Source: CAJCJE01 sp036494465 (lineage in GTDB: Bacteria > Actinomycetota > Actinomycetes > Mycobacteriales > Pseudonocardiaceae). From it: DNA of 64,000 bases. Under the pieces are notes generated by a model. The model was given only the letters and a program-made list of their open reading frames with translations. It was not told where the DNA came from and searched no databases. Both the position numbers and the translations under genes were made by a program. Shown here piece after piece: positions 8,644-19,595 of the stretch. The DNA lies in assembly GCA_036494465.1 (NCBI GenBank), contig DASXOJ010000147.1, positions 1-64,000 on the forward strand, written 5' to 3'. Each line of letters starts with the position of its first letter. Position 1 is the stretch's first letter.

Positions 8644-10062
8644 GTGGCGCGGATCGGGATCTTGTCGTTATCCGATGGGCGGGACTATGTGCACTCCGAC
8701 GTCAAGGACTTCATCGACGCGGCGACCGCCTCGCTCGCCGGCGCGCTGCGGGACGAGGGTCACGAGGTCATCGTCGCCCCGGAGATCGTCTGGACCAACC
8801 AGCTGGCCACGAGTCAGGCCCGCTGGCTCGCCGATCAGCGCGTCGATCTGACCGTCTTCCACTACGCGGTCTGGACGTTCCCGCACTTCACCATGCTCGC
8901 CGCCGAGGCGACCCCCGGCCCGTTGCTGTTGATGGCCAACATCGACCCGCAGTACCCCGGCATGGTCGGCATGCTCGCCGGTGGCGGCGGACTCGACCAG
9001 ATCGGCCGCACGCACAGCCGCGCGTGGGGCGACATCGCCGATCCGGACACCCGCGAACGCCTCCTGGTCGCGGTGCGGGCCGCCGCTGCCGTGCAACAGT
9101 TGCGCGGGCAGACGTTCGGGCGCATCGGCGGCCGGCCGATGGGCATGTACACCGCCGTCGCCAACACCGACCAGTGGATGCGCACGTTCGGGGTGGACGT
9201 CGAAGAGATCGACCAGTGGGAGATCGTGCGCCGCTCCGAGCACGTCGAGCAGAGCCGGGTGACCGCTGGCCGGGAATGGCTGGAACGGCACGCGGCCAAG
9301 GTGCACTACGACGGCGACCGGCTCACCCCAGCGCTGCTGGAGCGCCAGATCCGCTCCTACCACGCCATGCGTGAGCTGATCGACGAGTGGAACCTGGACT
9401 TCTCCGGGATCAAGGGCCAGCCGGAGCTGACCGCGAACTTCGCCACCATGGACATCACCGAGGCGTTCCTCAACGACCCGTACGACTGGGAAGGCCCCAA
9501 GGCGACGCACGTCACCGCTACCGAGTCCGACATGGACGGTGCGCTGACCATGCAGATGCTCAAGGGCCTGTCCGGAACGCCGGTGTTGTTCGCCGATGTG
9601 CGGCACTACCACACCGATCGCGACGTGTGGGACCTGTGCAACTCCGGCCAGCACGCCACCTGGTTCGCGGCCCGCTCCGACGACCCGGCCGAGAACCTGG
9701 CGAAAACCCACCTCTACCCCGAGGTCTTCTACTTCCCGGCCGGTGGTGCCTCGGTGCGGCACCTGGCCGCGCCCGGCTCGTTCACCCTGGCCCGGCTCAC
9801 CCGGCACGACCACCGCTACCGGATGCACGTGGTGCGCGGCGAGTTCGAGCAGTACGACGAGGCCACCAACGAAGCCATGATGCGCCAGTCCACCTACGAG
9901 TGGCCGCACGCGTTCGCGCGGCTGCACGTACCGGCCAACGACTTCCTGGCCCGCTTCGGCGCCAACCACATCCACGCGATCCCCGGCGAGTACGTCGCGG
10001 AACTGCGCGCGATCTGCGAGTTGCTGGACATCGACTACGACGGCCTGGGCGACGCCGCGTAG
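8644..10062 (+). CDS. L-fucose/D-arabinose isomerase family protein
   Basis: Aldose-ketose isomerase of 472 aa, of the L-fucose isomerase superfamily. The expected metal ligands are visible as E294 (TATESDMDGALTM), D318 (FADVRHYH) and a late histidine in ANHIHAIPGEY (about H442). Such enzymes interconvert L-fucose/L-fuculose or D-arabinose/D-ribulose. The GTG start follows GGGGAGGA at 6-bp spacing. As first gene of an operon with a DUF2961 glycosidase, a sugar ABC importer and an FGGY kinase, it likely supplies the ketose to the kinase. D-arabinose to D-ribulose is my favoured but unproven reaction. Confidence 0.88.
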   Translation: MARIGILSLSDGRDYVHSDVKDFIDAATASLAGALRDEGHEVIVAPEIVWTNQLATSQARWLADQRVDLTVFHYAVWTFPHFTMLAAEATPGPLLLMANIDPQYPGMVGMLAGGGGLDQIGRTHSRAWGDIADPDTRERLLVAVRAAAAVQQLRGQTFGRIGGRPMGMYTAVANTDQWMRTFGVDVEEIDQWEIVRRSEHVEQSRVTAGREWLERHAAKVHYDGDRLTPALLERQIRSYHAMRELIDEWNLDFSGIKGQPELTANFATMDITEAFLNDPYDWEGPKATHVTATESDMDGALTMQMLKGLSGTPVLFADVRHYHTDRDVWDLCNSGQHATWFAARSDDPAENLAKTHLYPEVFYFPAGGASVRHLAAPGSFTLARLTRHDHRYRMHVVRGEFEQYDEATNEAMMRQSTYEWPHAFARLHVPANDFLARFGANHIHAIPGEYVAELRAICELLDIDYDGLGDAA

Positions 10063-10119
10063 TCCCGACAAAAGTTTCGTGGAACCAACCCCTGCACATG
10101 CCTGTCCTGGAGGCATTTC

Positions 10120-12638
10120 ATGGTTCGCAGAGTTCTGTTATCCATCGTCATCGGCGCGTTAGCCGTGCTCGGCCTGACCGTGCCGAGCCATGCCACAACC
10201 ACGATATCCGCCGCTCCCAACGTTTCCCGGAGCAAGGGCCCGGTCGGCTGGGACGTCTACCGGCAGCTGGGTGAGCTGCCGCAGCTGTCCTCGGGAGTGG
10301 AAACCAAGCAGTTCTCCAGTTTTGACAAGACCGGTGGCAACAACGACTGGTGGCAAGGCCCCAACTACTGCCTCCGGACGATCAACGGCCAGTGCGTCAT
10401 CGCCGAGGACAGCGGCGCGGGCGAGGTCGACGAGATCTGGTTCACCTGGAACGGTGGTGACGTCACGAGCATCGGCGACATCACCATCACCCTGGACGGC
10501 AAGCAGGTCGTGCACGCCCCGGTGCAGGACATCGTGAACGGCAAGCTCGGCGCCCCGTTCAGCTATCCGCTGGTGGGCAACGCGGACCAGAGCTCCGGTG
10601 GCACCTACATCGCGGTGCCGATGCCGTTCGCGTCGTCCATGGTGATCACCACCGACTCGTCCTCGTTCTACTACCACGTCACCTACCGGACCTTCGCCAA
10701 CTCGGCCGGCGTGCGGACGTTCGACCCGACCGACAAAGCCACCGACGTGCTCGCCACCTTGCAGGCCGCGGGCACCAAGGACCCGAAGCCCGCGTTGCCG
10801 CACGCGAGCACCACGACCAGCCCGGTTTCGCTCGCGTCTGGGGCGAGCGAAACCGTGGCGTCGACGCACGGACCCGGCGAGCTCACCGCGATCAAGGTGC
10901 ACCTGCCACAGGCGCCGTACGTGACACCGACATCGGTGACCGCGACGGGGCGCGCGTTCGGCAAGGGCGGGTCGAGCACGTTCACCATGAAGATCGACCC
11001 GAACAACAACGGCGTCGTGCTCACCCGCAGACTCGATCCGGGCATCGCCAGCCAGGTCGCCTCGGTTGCCGTGAATGGCAACATCGTGGCGCAGTGGGCA
11101 CCCAACGCCGCCAACGGACTCGGCGAGTGGGCCGAGGAATCCGTGACCATCCCCGGCAACGTGACCTCGGGCAAGAGCCAGCTCACCATCACCAACTCGT
11201 TCGTGTCCTCGGCGCTGGACTTCAACGAGTTCACCTACTGGGCCTACAGCATCGTGAACGGGCAGAACGAGCTCACCGACCAGTTGCAGATCGGCGACGT
11301 GAACAGCGAATTCAGCCACGGCTACACGATCGTCGCGCCGACCTGGTCGGGCGTGCGCACCTACTTCTACCCGCTCAGCGCCGACCAGCAGGCACAGCTG
11401 GCGACCGCGCGCAAACTGTTGCAGGGCCTGCGGTTGCGCATCGCGTTCGATGGCAAGACCATGGTCGACTCGCCGCTTGGCGAGTTCTACGGCAGCGGTT
11501 TCGCGGTCGAGCCGGTGAACTCGCTGTTCTTCGGCGTCGACCCGGCGACCGGCTGGTACTCGGCCTGGTGGCCGATGCCCTACGTGCGGGGCGCGACGGT
11601 CAGCATCTACAACGGTTCCGGCATCGCGGTCAGCGGCGCGGAAGCCGACGTCACCTCAGCACCGAACCCGCAGGCGGCGGCCAAGCTGCTGATGGGCCAG
11701 GACGGCTACTTCGAGACCAGTTCGCACGCCGGCGCGACCACGGCCGGTCAGGACTGGTCCTACCTCCAGGCGACCGGTACCGGAAAGTTCGTCGGTGACA
11801 CCGTCGACATGCTCGGTCCCGGCAACCGCGAATTCCTGGAGGGCGACGAGCACGTCTACACCGACGTGAGCAAGACCCCGCAGCTCAACGGCACCGGAAC
11901 CGAGGACTTCTACCAGAGTGGCTGGTACTTCAACCGGGGCACGTACAGCACGCCGACGCACGGCAACTCCGCGCACCTGACCGACGGCACCGGCTGCGAC
12001 AGCGGTTCCGACTGCACGACCGCGTTCCGGTTGATGCTCGCGGAATCCGTGCCGTACGGGTCGAACATCACCTTCGGCATCGAACACGGCGAGACCGACA
12101 ACATCGCGGCGAACTACGCGTCCACCGCCTACTACTACGGCCAGGCGACACCCAGTGTTCGCCAGGCCGACCTGCTCACGGTCGGGGATTCGGCCAGCGA
12201 AGCGGCACACCACTACACCTCGACCGATCCGGGCGCGGTGGCCTCGCTGACCGAGACCTACGAAGGCAGCAACACCGCACCCAACCCGCTCACCATGACC
12301 ACCCGCGCGACCAACGCGCCGGTCAGCTTCACCATGACGCTCAACCCGAGCAACGACGGCGCCGTGCTGTTGCGCACCAGTGATCAGGCGAACGGCTACC
12401 AGTCGGTCGCGGTGTCGGTGAACGGGCAGCAGTTGGCGCCGTGGGTGCAGCCGCTGAACAACCCGTTCCACCAGTGGCTCGACGACATGTACCAACTACC
12501 GGCTTCGCTGACCGCGGGCCACTCGTCCCTCACCATCACCCTGACTCCGACCTCGGGCGCACCACCCTGGTCGGCGGCGGCCTACCGGCTGCTCGCGCAG
12601 GGCCAATTCATACCGACAGTGTCCAACCAGGATGGTCA

Positions 12639-12642
<4 letters not shown>
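10120..12642 (+). CDS. Secreted DUF2961 (GH172-type) protein
   Basis: Exported protein of 840 aa. Residues 1-26 form a signal peptide ending in SHA. The DUF2961 hallmarks are a VYRQLGELPQLSSG...FSSFDKTGGNND start (about residues 46-75) and GTGTEDFYQSGWYFNRG with a following THG (about 590-615). An additional beta-rich segment precedes the end. DUF2961 corresponds to glycoside hydrolase family 172, which includes difructose-dianhydride enzymes and exo-D-arabinofuranosidases. The gene sits between an isomerase and an ABC sugar importer and overlaps the ATPase start by ATGA, so it probably releases the imported sugar outside the cell. Confidence 0.85.
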
Positions 12643-14221
<1,579 letters not shown>

Positions 14222-14225
<4 letters not shown>

Positions 14226-15385
14226 CGAACACCATCATGACCGCACCGGACCAGGTCCCGCCCGACCTGCCCAAGACCCGCCGCGAGCGGCTGGCGAGAA
14301 TCCTGCCCGCGCTCGGCTCGTTGCAGGGCTACGTGGGCCTGGTGCTGGTGATCCTGGTCGGGTTGATCACCAAGGGCCAGATCTTCTGGAACCAGACCAA
14401 CCTGCTCAACGCCATCACCGCGTTCTCATCGCGCGGCATTCTGGCCGTTGGCGTCACCATGGTCATCCTGACCGGGGGCATCGACCTCTCGGTCGGGTCG
14501 CTGCTCGGTGTCGGCTCGATGACCGCCGCGCTGCTGCTGGTGCACCTCGGCTGGACCCCGTGGCTGATCGTGCCCGCGTGCGCGATTGTCGGCGCCGTCT
14601 TCGGGCTGGCCAACGGCATCGGCACCACCTGGTTCCGGATCCAGTCGTTCGTGATGACGCTGGCCATGCTCAACGTGGCGCGCGGCATCGACGGTCAGGT
14701 CAGCAACAACGTCGCGATCGGCACCCAGCTCACCAACAACGCGGGCAACCTCACCTCGCAGGCCGCCGCCTTCGCCAAACTCGGCACGCCAGGGCACAAC
14801 CTGGTGCAGGGCAGCTGGTTGCCGGTGCTCGGCCAGGTCGGCATCGGGTATCCGGTGATCGCGTTCGTCGTGGTCTGCATCGTGTTCCAGCTGATCCTGT
14901 CCAAGACGCCGTTCGGGCGGCACGTCTACGCGGTCGGCGGCAACCCGACCGCGGCGCGGCTCTCCGGCGTGAACGTGATGGCCGTGACCATCGGCGTGTT
15001 CGCGATCTCCGGCCTGCTCGCCGGTTTCGCCGGACCGATCGACGCCGCGTACACGTCCTCGGCGGATCCGCTCGCGGGCACCTCCTACGAACTCGACGCC
15101 ATCGCGGCGTGCGTCATCGGCGGCACGAGTCTGGCCGGTGGCAAGGGAAACGTGACCGGCACGTTCGTCGGGGCGCTCATCCTCGCCCTGCTGGACAACG
15201 TGCTCGGCCTCAACTCGATCAGCTCGGACATGCAGCTGATCTTCAAAGGCCTGATCGTGGTCGTCGCGGTCGTCATTCAGCGACCCGACTTCTTCCGGTC
15301 CTTCCTGGGACTCGTGGGCCGGATCAAAACCACGTTCGGACGCGGCAACGTCAAAGAGACACTGCCTTCCAAGGAGGCAAAATGA
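14222..15385 (+). CDS. Sugar ABC transporter permease (RbsC type)
   Basis: Membrane protein of 387 aa with about ten hydrophobic segments. The BPD_transp_2 signatures are TGGIDLSVGS and, near the C-terminus, DAIAACVIGGTSLAGGKG. The ATG overlaps the stop of the ATPase gene (ATGA). It forms the transmembrane channel of the importer, presumably as a homodimer. Confidence 0.95.
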
Positions 15386-15408
15386 TCGATCGCGCAGGAG
15401 GCACCACC

Positions 15409-16410
15409 ATGTCCATCACCCGGCTCGCCCGTCGCTGCCTGCTGGTGGCGACCACCGCACTGATCGGCGCCGCTGCGCTGAGCGCCTGCGCGCAGAACGC
15501 GCCCAGTTCGTCGACCGGCGGCGGCTCCGGCGGCCAGTTCGTCGTCGGCTACTCGCAGTCCAACAACGCCGAGCCGTACCGGGCGCAGCTCAACCTGCAA
15601 CTCGCGTACTTCATCAAGAAGTACCCGGACCTGAAACTGCTGCCCATCACCGACGCGCACCAGGACAGCGCCACCCAGGTGAGCCAGGTGCAGAACTTCA
15701 TCCAGCAGCACGTGAACGTGCTGATCGTCTCGCCCAACGAACCCGGTCCGCTCACCGCGCCTGTTCAGCAGGCGTGCACAGCGGGCATCCCGGTGATCAT
15801 CCTGGACCGCACCGTCAACACGAACTGCGAGACCGCGTTCATCGGCGGCGACAACTACAACATCGGCAAACTCGCCGGTGAGGCGGCGGTGAAGGCGCTG
15901 CCCAACGGCGGCACGGTGGCGGAGTTGCAGGGCATCCTGTCCGACCAGCCACAGATCGACCGGGACAAGGGCGTCCGCGACGGCATCGCCGGGCACAACA
16001 TCAACGTCGTGCTGAACCAGGAAGACAAGTGGCTGCGCACCGACGCCACCACGACCATGCAGCAGTGGCTGTCCACCGGCCAGCACATCGATCTGGTGTA
16101 CGGGCAGAACGACGAAATGGCACTCGGCGCGTACAACGCGGCAGCGGGCGCTGGCAAGGCGAGCCAGATCAAGTTCATCGGCACCGACGGTCTGGCCATC
16201 CCGACCGGCGGCATCCGCGCCGTGCAACTCGGCCAGCTCTACACCACGTTCGTCTACCCGACCTGCGCGCAGCAGGCCGCCGACGCCGCCGAGGCGATCG
16301 TGAACAAGAAGCCGGTGCAGAAGAAGACCACGCTGGAAACCACCCAGGTGACCAAGGACAACGCGCAGCAGCTCTACACCAAGTTCCAGTCCGAAGCGGG
16401 CGGCTCATGA
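15409..16410 (+). CDS. Sugar ABC transporter substrate-binding lipoprotein
   Basis: Lipoprotein of 333 aa with a signal peptide ending in the lipobox LSAC, then a periplasmic-binding-protein type 1 fold (FVVGYSQSN, LIVSPNEPG, IILDRTVN, FIGGDNY, FIGTDG). It resembles ribose/galactofuranose binding proteins. Two starts are possible. The ATG at 15382 overlaps the permease stop and follows AAGGAGG closely. The ATG at 15409 follows CAGGAGG at about 8 bp and directly begins the signal peptide, so I prefer it. It captures the sugar and delivers it to the permease. Confidence 0.93.
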   Translation: MSITRLARRCLLVATTALIGAAALSACAQNAPSSSTGGGSGGQFVVGYSQSNNAEPYRAQLNLQLAYFIKKYPDLKLLPITDAHQDSATQVSQVQNFIQQHVNVLIVSPNEPGPLTAPVQQACTAGIPVIILDRTVNTNCETAFIGGDNYNIGKLAGEAAVKALPNGGTVAELQGILSDQPQIDRDKGVRDGIAGHNINVVLNQEDKWLRTDATTTMQQWLSTGQHIDLVYGQNDEMALGAYNAAAGAGKASQIKFIGTDGLAIPTGGIRAVQLGQLYTTFVYPTCAQQAADAAEAIVNKKPVQKKTTLETTQVTKDNAQQLYTKFQSEAGGS

Positions 16411-16448
16411 CAAGCTGAATCCGCTCCTCCAACGGAAGGACGACGACC

Positions 16449-17918
16449 GTGCTGCTCGGAATCGACATCGGCACGTCCAGCGCCAAGGGCGTACTGGTCC
16501 GCGCCGACGGAACCCTGGTCGCGCAGTCCGTCGTCGAACACGAGGTCTCCCGACCGCACCCGGGCTGGGTCGAACACGACGCGACCCGGGTGTGGTGGGA
16601 CGGGTTCCGCAGGCTGGCCGGGGAGTTGTCGGTAGCGGCGGACGAGCCGATCAGCGCGGTCGGGTGCAGCGGCATCGGGCCCTGCCTGCTGCCGGTCGAC
16701 GGCCACGGCGAACCGCTGCGCCCGGCGATCCTGTACGGCGTCGACACCAGGGCCACCGCGCAGATCGCGGCCCAGCAGGCGCGCTACGGCGACGCGGTGA
16801 TCGCGCGCTGCGGTTCGCCGCTCACCACCCAGGCGATCGGCCCGAAACTGGCCTGGCTGCGCGAGCAAGAGCCGCTGGTCTACGCGCGCACGACACGGTG
16901 GCACATGGCCAGCTCCTACCTGGTCCAGCAGCTCACCGGCGAATACGTGCTCGACCACCATTCGGCCAGCCAGTGTGTGCCGCTCTACGACAGCGCGAAG
17001 CACGAGTGGATCGGCGACTGGTGCGAACAGATCGCGCCCGGCCTGCAGTGGCCGCGCCTGGCCTGGCCCGGCGACCTGGTCGGCACCGTCACCCCGTCCG
17101 CTGCGAAGGAAACCGGTCTGCCGGCAGGCATCCCGGTGATCGCGGGCACCATCGACGCCTGGGCGGAGTCGGTCAGCGTGGGCGCGACCGAACCCGGCGA
17201 CGTGATGCTGATGTACGGCACCACCATGTTCATCGTCGAGGTGCTCGCCAACCGGGCCAGCTCACCGCACCTGTGGGGCACGGTCGGCGCGTTTCCGGAC
17301 ACCTACAACCTCGCGGCGGGCATGGCCACGTCCGGCGCGATCACCGGCTGGCTCGCCGACCTCACCCGAGCCGACTACCCGACCCTGGTCACCGAAGCCG
17401 CCGAGGCGGGTGTCGGCGCGGACGGGCTGCTCATGCTGCCCTACTTCGCGGGCGAACGAACGCCATTGTTCGACCCCGACGCGCGCGGCGTCGTCGCAGG
17501 CCTGACCGTCCGGCACACCCGGGGACACCTCTACCGCGCCGCGCTGGAAGCCACCGCGTTCGGCGTCCGCCACAACCTGGCGGCGATGGCCGAGGCCGGG
17601 GGAGAGCTGCGCCGGTTGGTCGCGGTCGGCGGTGGCACCACCGGCATGCTGTGGACCCAGATCGTCTCCGATGTGCTGCACCGCCAACAGGATCTGCCCC
17701 GGCACACCATCGGCGCCGCCTACGGTGACGCGTTCCTGGCGGCGGTCGGCACCGGAGCCGCGAAGCCGCGCGACATCGACACCTGGAACCCGATCGCGCG
17801 CACGATCGCACCGAATCCAGGCCGTGCCGCCGACTACGACCAGCTCTATCAGCTCTACCTCGATCTGTACCCGGCCACCAAGGCAACCGCGCACGCGCTG
17901 GCCGCCCGCCAGCGATAA
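16449..17918 (+). CDS. FGGY-family carbohydrate kinase (ribulokinase/xylulokinase-like)
   Basis: ATP-dependent sugar kinase of 489 aa. The phosphate-1 motif GIDIGTSSAKG starts the protein. A second ATPase-fold domain carries GTTMF and the adenosine motif VGGGTTGMLWTQIVSDVL. GGAAGGA precedes the GTG start. It is the last gene of the LacI-controlled operon and should phosphorylate the ketose made by the isomerase. If the operon handles D-arabinose, the product would be D-ribulose 5-phosphate, which enters the pentose phosphate pathway. Sequence alone does not separate ribulo-, xylulo- and fuculokinases. Confidence 0.9.
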   Translation: MLLGIDIGTSSAKGVLVRADGTLVAQSVVEHEVSRPHPGWVEHDATRVWWDGFRRLAGELSVAADEPISAVGCSGIGPCLLPVDGHGEPLRPAILYGVDTRATAQIAAQQARYGDAVIARCGSPLTTQAIGPKLAWLREQEPLVYARTTRWHMASSYLVQQLTGEYVLDHHSASQCVPLYDSAKHEWIGDWCEQIAPGLQWPRLAWPGDLVGTVTPSAAKETGLPAGIPVIAGTIDAWAESVSVGATEPGDVMLMYGTTMFIVEVLANRASSPHLWGTVGAFPDTYNLAAGMATSGAITGWLADLTRADYPTLVTEAAEAGVGADGLLMLPYFAGERTPLFDPDARGVVAGLTVRHTRGHLYRAALEATAFGVRHNLAAMAEAGGELRRLVAVGGGTTGMLWTQIVSDVLHRQQDLPRHTIGAAYGDAFLAAVGTGAAKPRDIDTWNPIARTIAPNPGRAADYDQLYQLYLDLYPATKATAHALAARQR

Positions 17919-18001
17919 ATTGTCGGTGGGCGGCGCTACGTTACTGGCATGAAAACGACAGCGAACGGTGGCCAGACCTGGCGCCGCCAGAGCTCCTGAC
18001 T

Positions 18002-19057
18002 CTAGGCAAGTAATCCGCTCAACCAAGCCACGATCTCGTCCCGGTGCTCGTGTCGGGCGGCGGACAACGGCGTCTCGCCCGACCACGGCGCCACCCAGTT
18101 GAGGTCGGCGCCGCGCTCGACCAGGTATTGCGCGACAGCCAACTGTCCGGCGCGGCAAGCGTTCCACAACGCGGTGGACCGCTCCTCGGTGTCCACATCA
18201 GACATCTCGCGGACCTGTGTCAGCAAACCGAGCGCGGCGGCCTGCCCCAGCGTCATGGCGGCGCCGCGTTCGTGCAACCGGCGCAATGCTTTCCACTGGC
18301 CGTAGCCGAGCGCGGACTGGCTCGGCGGACCGCCGCCGAGCGACGAGCCAGGGTGCTCGATGTCCGCGCCCGCGTCCAGCAACGCGTCGATCAGCTCGAC
18401 GTCATCGTTGCTGGCGGCCCAGTGCAGCGCCGTTTCCTCATGCCACATGTCGACGGCTTGCGCGTTCAGGTCGGCGCCCGCTTCGACCAACGCGGTCACC
18501 ATGGCGACGGCGTTGGGCCGGTGGCCCGGCGCGTCCGCGAACAGGTGCAGCGGCCAGCGCGAGTTGATCAGACTGGTCGCCAGAGTCCGGTCCTGGGCGA
18601 GGAATTCGCGCACCCGGTCCACGTCGCCCCGGTTGACCGCGGTGGCGAACTCGAACACCCGCTGGTCGAACTCGTCGGTTGGGGAGGTGCCCTGGCGCGA
18701 GCCGAACAGCAGCATGTTGCCGTCCGGGTCGATGTGCGCGAACTCGCGCATGCCATAGTCGGTGTCGTGCGGGTCGCGGCGTGGTGGCGACCCGGAGGCG
18801 TGGAACTCGGCGGCGAGCACGTCCGCGTCGTCCACGGTCACGTAGATCCAGCCGGCGGTCCGTTTCGGATCGTGGTCGGTCTTGACCGCGAAATGCAGCT
18901 CGACGCCGTCCCGCTCGCCGATCGTGAAATCCCCGTCCTGCATGGCGAACGAGAAACCGAGCCGTTGGTAGTGCGCGATCGTGCGCGCCAGGTCGGTGGT
19001 CGGCAGGCCGGGCGCGACGCGCATCAGTCTGCCGAGCGGAACGTCAAACCTCTGCAC
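18002..19057 (-). CDS. VOC (glyoxalase-like) domain fused to ankyrin repeats
   Basis: A 351-residue two-part protein. Residues about 12-120 form a vicinal-oxygen-chelate fold (PTTDLARTIAHYQRLGF... to IDPDGNMLLFG). Residues about 135-351 hold ankyrin-type repeats (ALVEAGADLNAQ, TALHWAASNDDVELIDALLDAGADIEHPG, VAQYLVERGADLNW). VOC domains serve as glyoxalases, dioxygenases or drug-binding resistance proteins, and ankyrins bind proteins. The GTG start overlaps the MarR stop by 14 bp, so it is co-transcribed with that regulator. A binding-type resistance role is possible but not shown. Confidence 0.85.
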   Translation of the reverse strand: MQRFDVPLGRLMRVAPGLPTTDLARTIAHYQRLGFSFAMQDGDFTIGERDGVELHFAVKTDHDPKRTAGWIYVTVDDADVLAAEFHASGSPPRRDPHDTDYGMREFAHIDPDGNMLLFGSRQGTSPTDEFDQRVFEFATAVNRGDVDRVREFLAQDRTLATSLINSRWPLHLFADAPGHRPNAVAMVTALVEAGADLNAQAVDMWHEETALHWAASNDDVELIDALLDAGADIEHPGSSLGGGPPSQSALGYGQWKALRRLHERGAAMTLGQAAALGLLTQVREMSDVDTEERSTALWNACRAGQLAVAQYLVERGADLNWVAPWSGETPLSAARHEHRDEIVAWLSGLLA

Positions 19058-19487
19058 CGCGACTCCTCTGCTTGATGTTCGCCAGCGCGCTGAGCCCGGC
19101 GCGCATCCCGGCCAGCTCGTCCGGACTGATCATGGTCGCCAGTTCGGCGTGGATCCGTTCGACCGCGGCCCTGATGACGGTTGCCGCGTCGCGTCCGCGC
19201 TCGGTCAGCGTGATGTCCAGCCTGCGCCGGTCGTCGGTGTTCACGTCGCGGGCGAGGTAGCCGCGCACCACCAGCGTGTCGATCAGCTGGCTGGCCGCCT
19301 GCCTGCTGACGCCGAGCCCGCGGATCATCTCCACCGCCGACCCGCCCTGGTTGGCCATGCCGCCGATGACGAACGGCCCGTTGCGCGGCAAATCCTCGTA
19401 CCCGGCGGCGACGAGGTCGGCGGTGATCGCGTGCCCGTACGTGCCGCGTGCCGCGCGCATGAGGCCCGGAATGTCAGCTGGGTCCAT
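19044..19487 (-). CDS. MarR-family transcriptional regulator
   Basis: A 147-residue winged-helix regulator. The recognition segment is LGVSRQAASQLIDTLVVRGYLARDVNTDDRR, with the characteristic DDRR wing and ITLTERG. A TTG 36 bp upstream is also in frame, but the segment it would add contains the gene's own promoter. I therefore start at the ATG (19487), probably leaderless. It is followed by the VOC-ankyrin gene and diverges from an FAD monooxygenase. The shared operator suggests autoregulation and control of both sides. Confidence 0.88.
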   Translation of the reverse strand: MDPADIPGLMRAARGTYGHAITADLVAAGYEDLPRNGPFVIGGMANQGGSAVEMIRGLGVSRQAASQLIDTLVVRGYLARDVNTDDRRRLDITLTERGRDAATVIRAAVERIHAELATMISPDELAGMRAGLSALANIKQRSRGAEV

Positions 19488-19493
19488 GCCATC

Positions 19494-19537
19494 GACGTTA
19501 AGCGCAAGAAACTGGACTGTCAAGAAACTTGTCAGTC
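19494..19537. promoter_or_regulatory. MarR promoter with overlapping inverted-repeat operator
   Basis: On the minus strand TTGACA (19518-19523), exactly 17 bp and TAACGT form a consensus promoter whose start site falls at or just before the MarR ATG. GACTGTCAAG and CTTGTCAGTC (19515-19537, 3-bp spacer, 9 of 10 pairs matching) form a dyad over the -35 element. CAAGAAACT occurs twice (19505-19513 and 19521-19529). This is a likely MarR autoregulatory operator. Confidence 0.75.
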
Positions 19538-19595
19538 ACCGAACTGCCGGTGAGCTGCCGGTGGCCTGACAGCGCGTCCCGCCATGGTGGGAGCC

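Noticed and set aside
17949..17999. A 16-codon ORF (MKTTANGGQTW...) between the kinase and VOC genes, inside a spaced GGCGGCGC/GCGCCGCC dyad
   Set aside because: It has no ribosome site and no properly spaced promoter, and the dyad arms are 44 nt apart. More likely part of a weak convergent terminator region.
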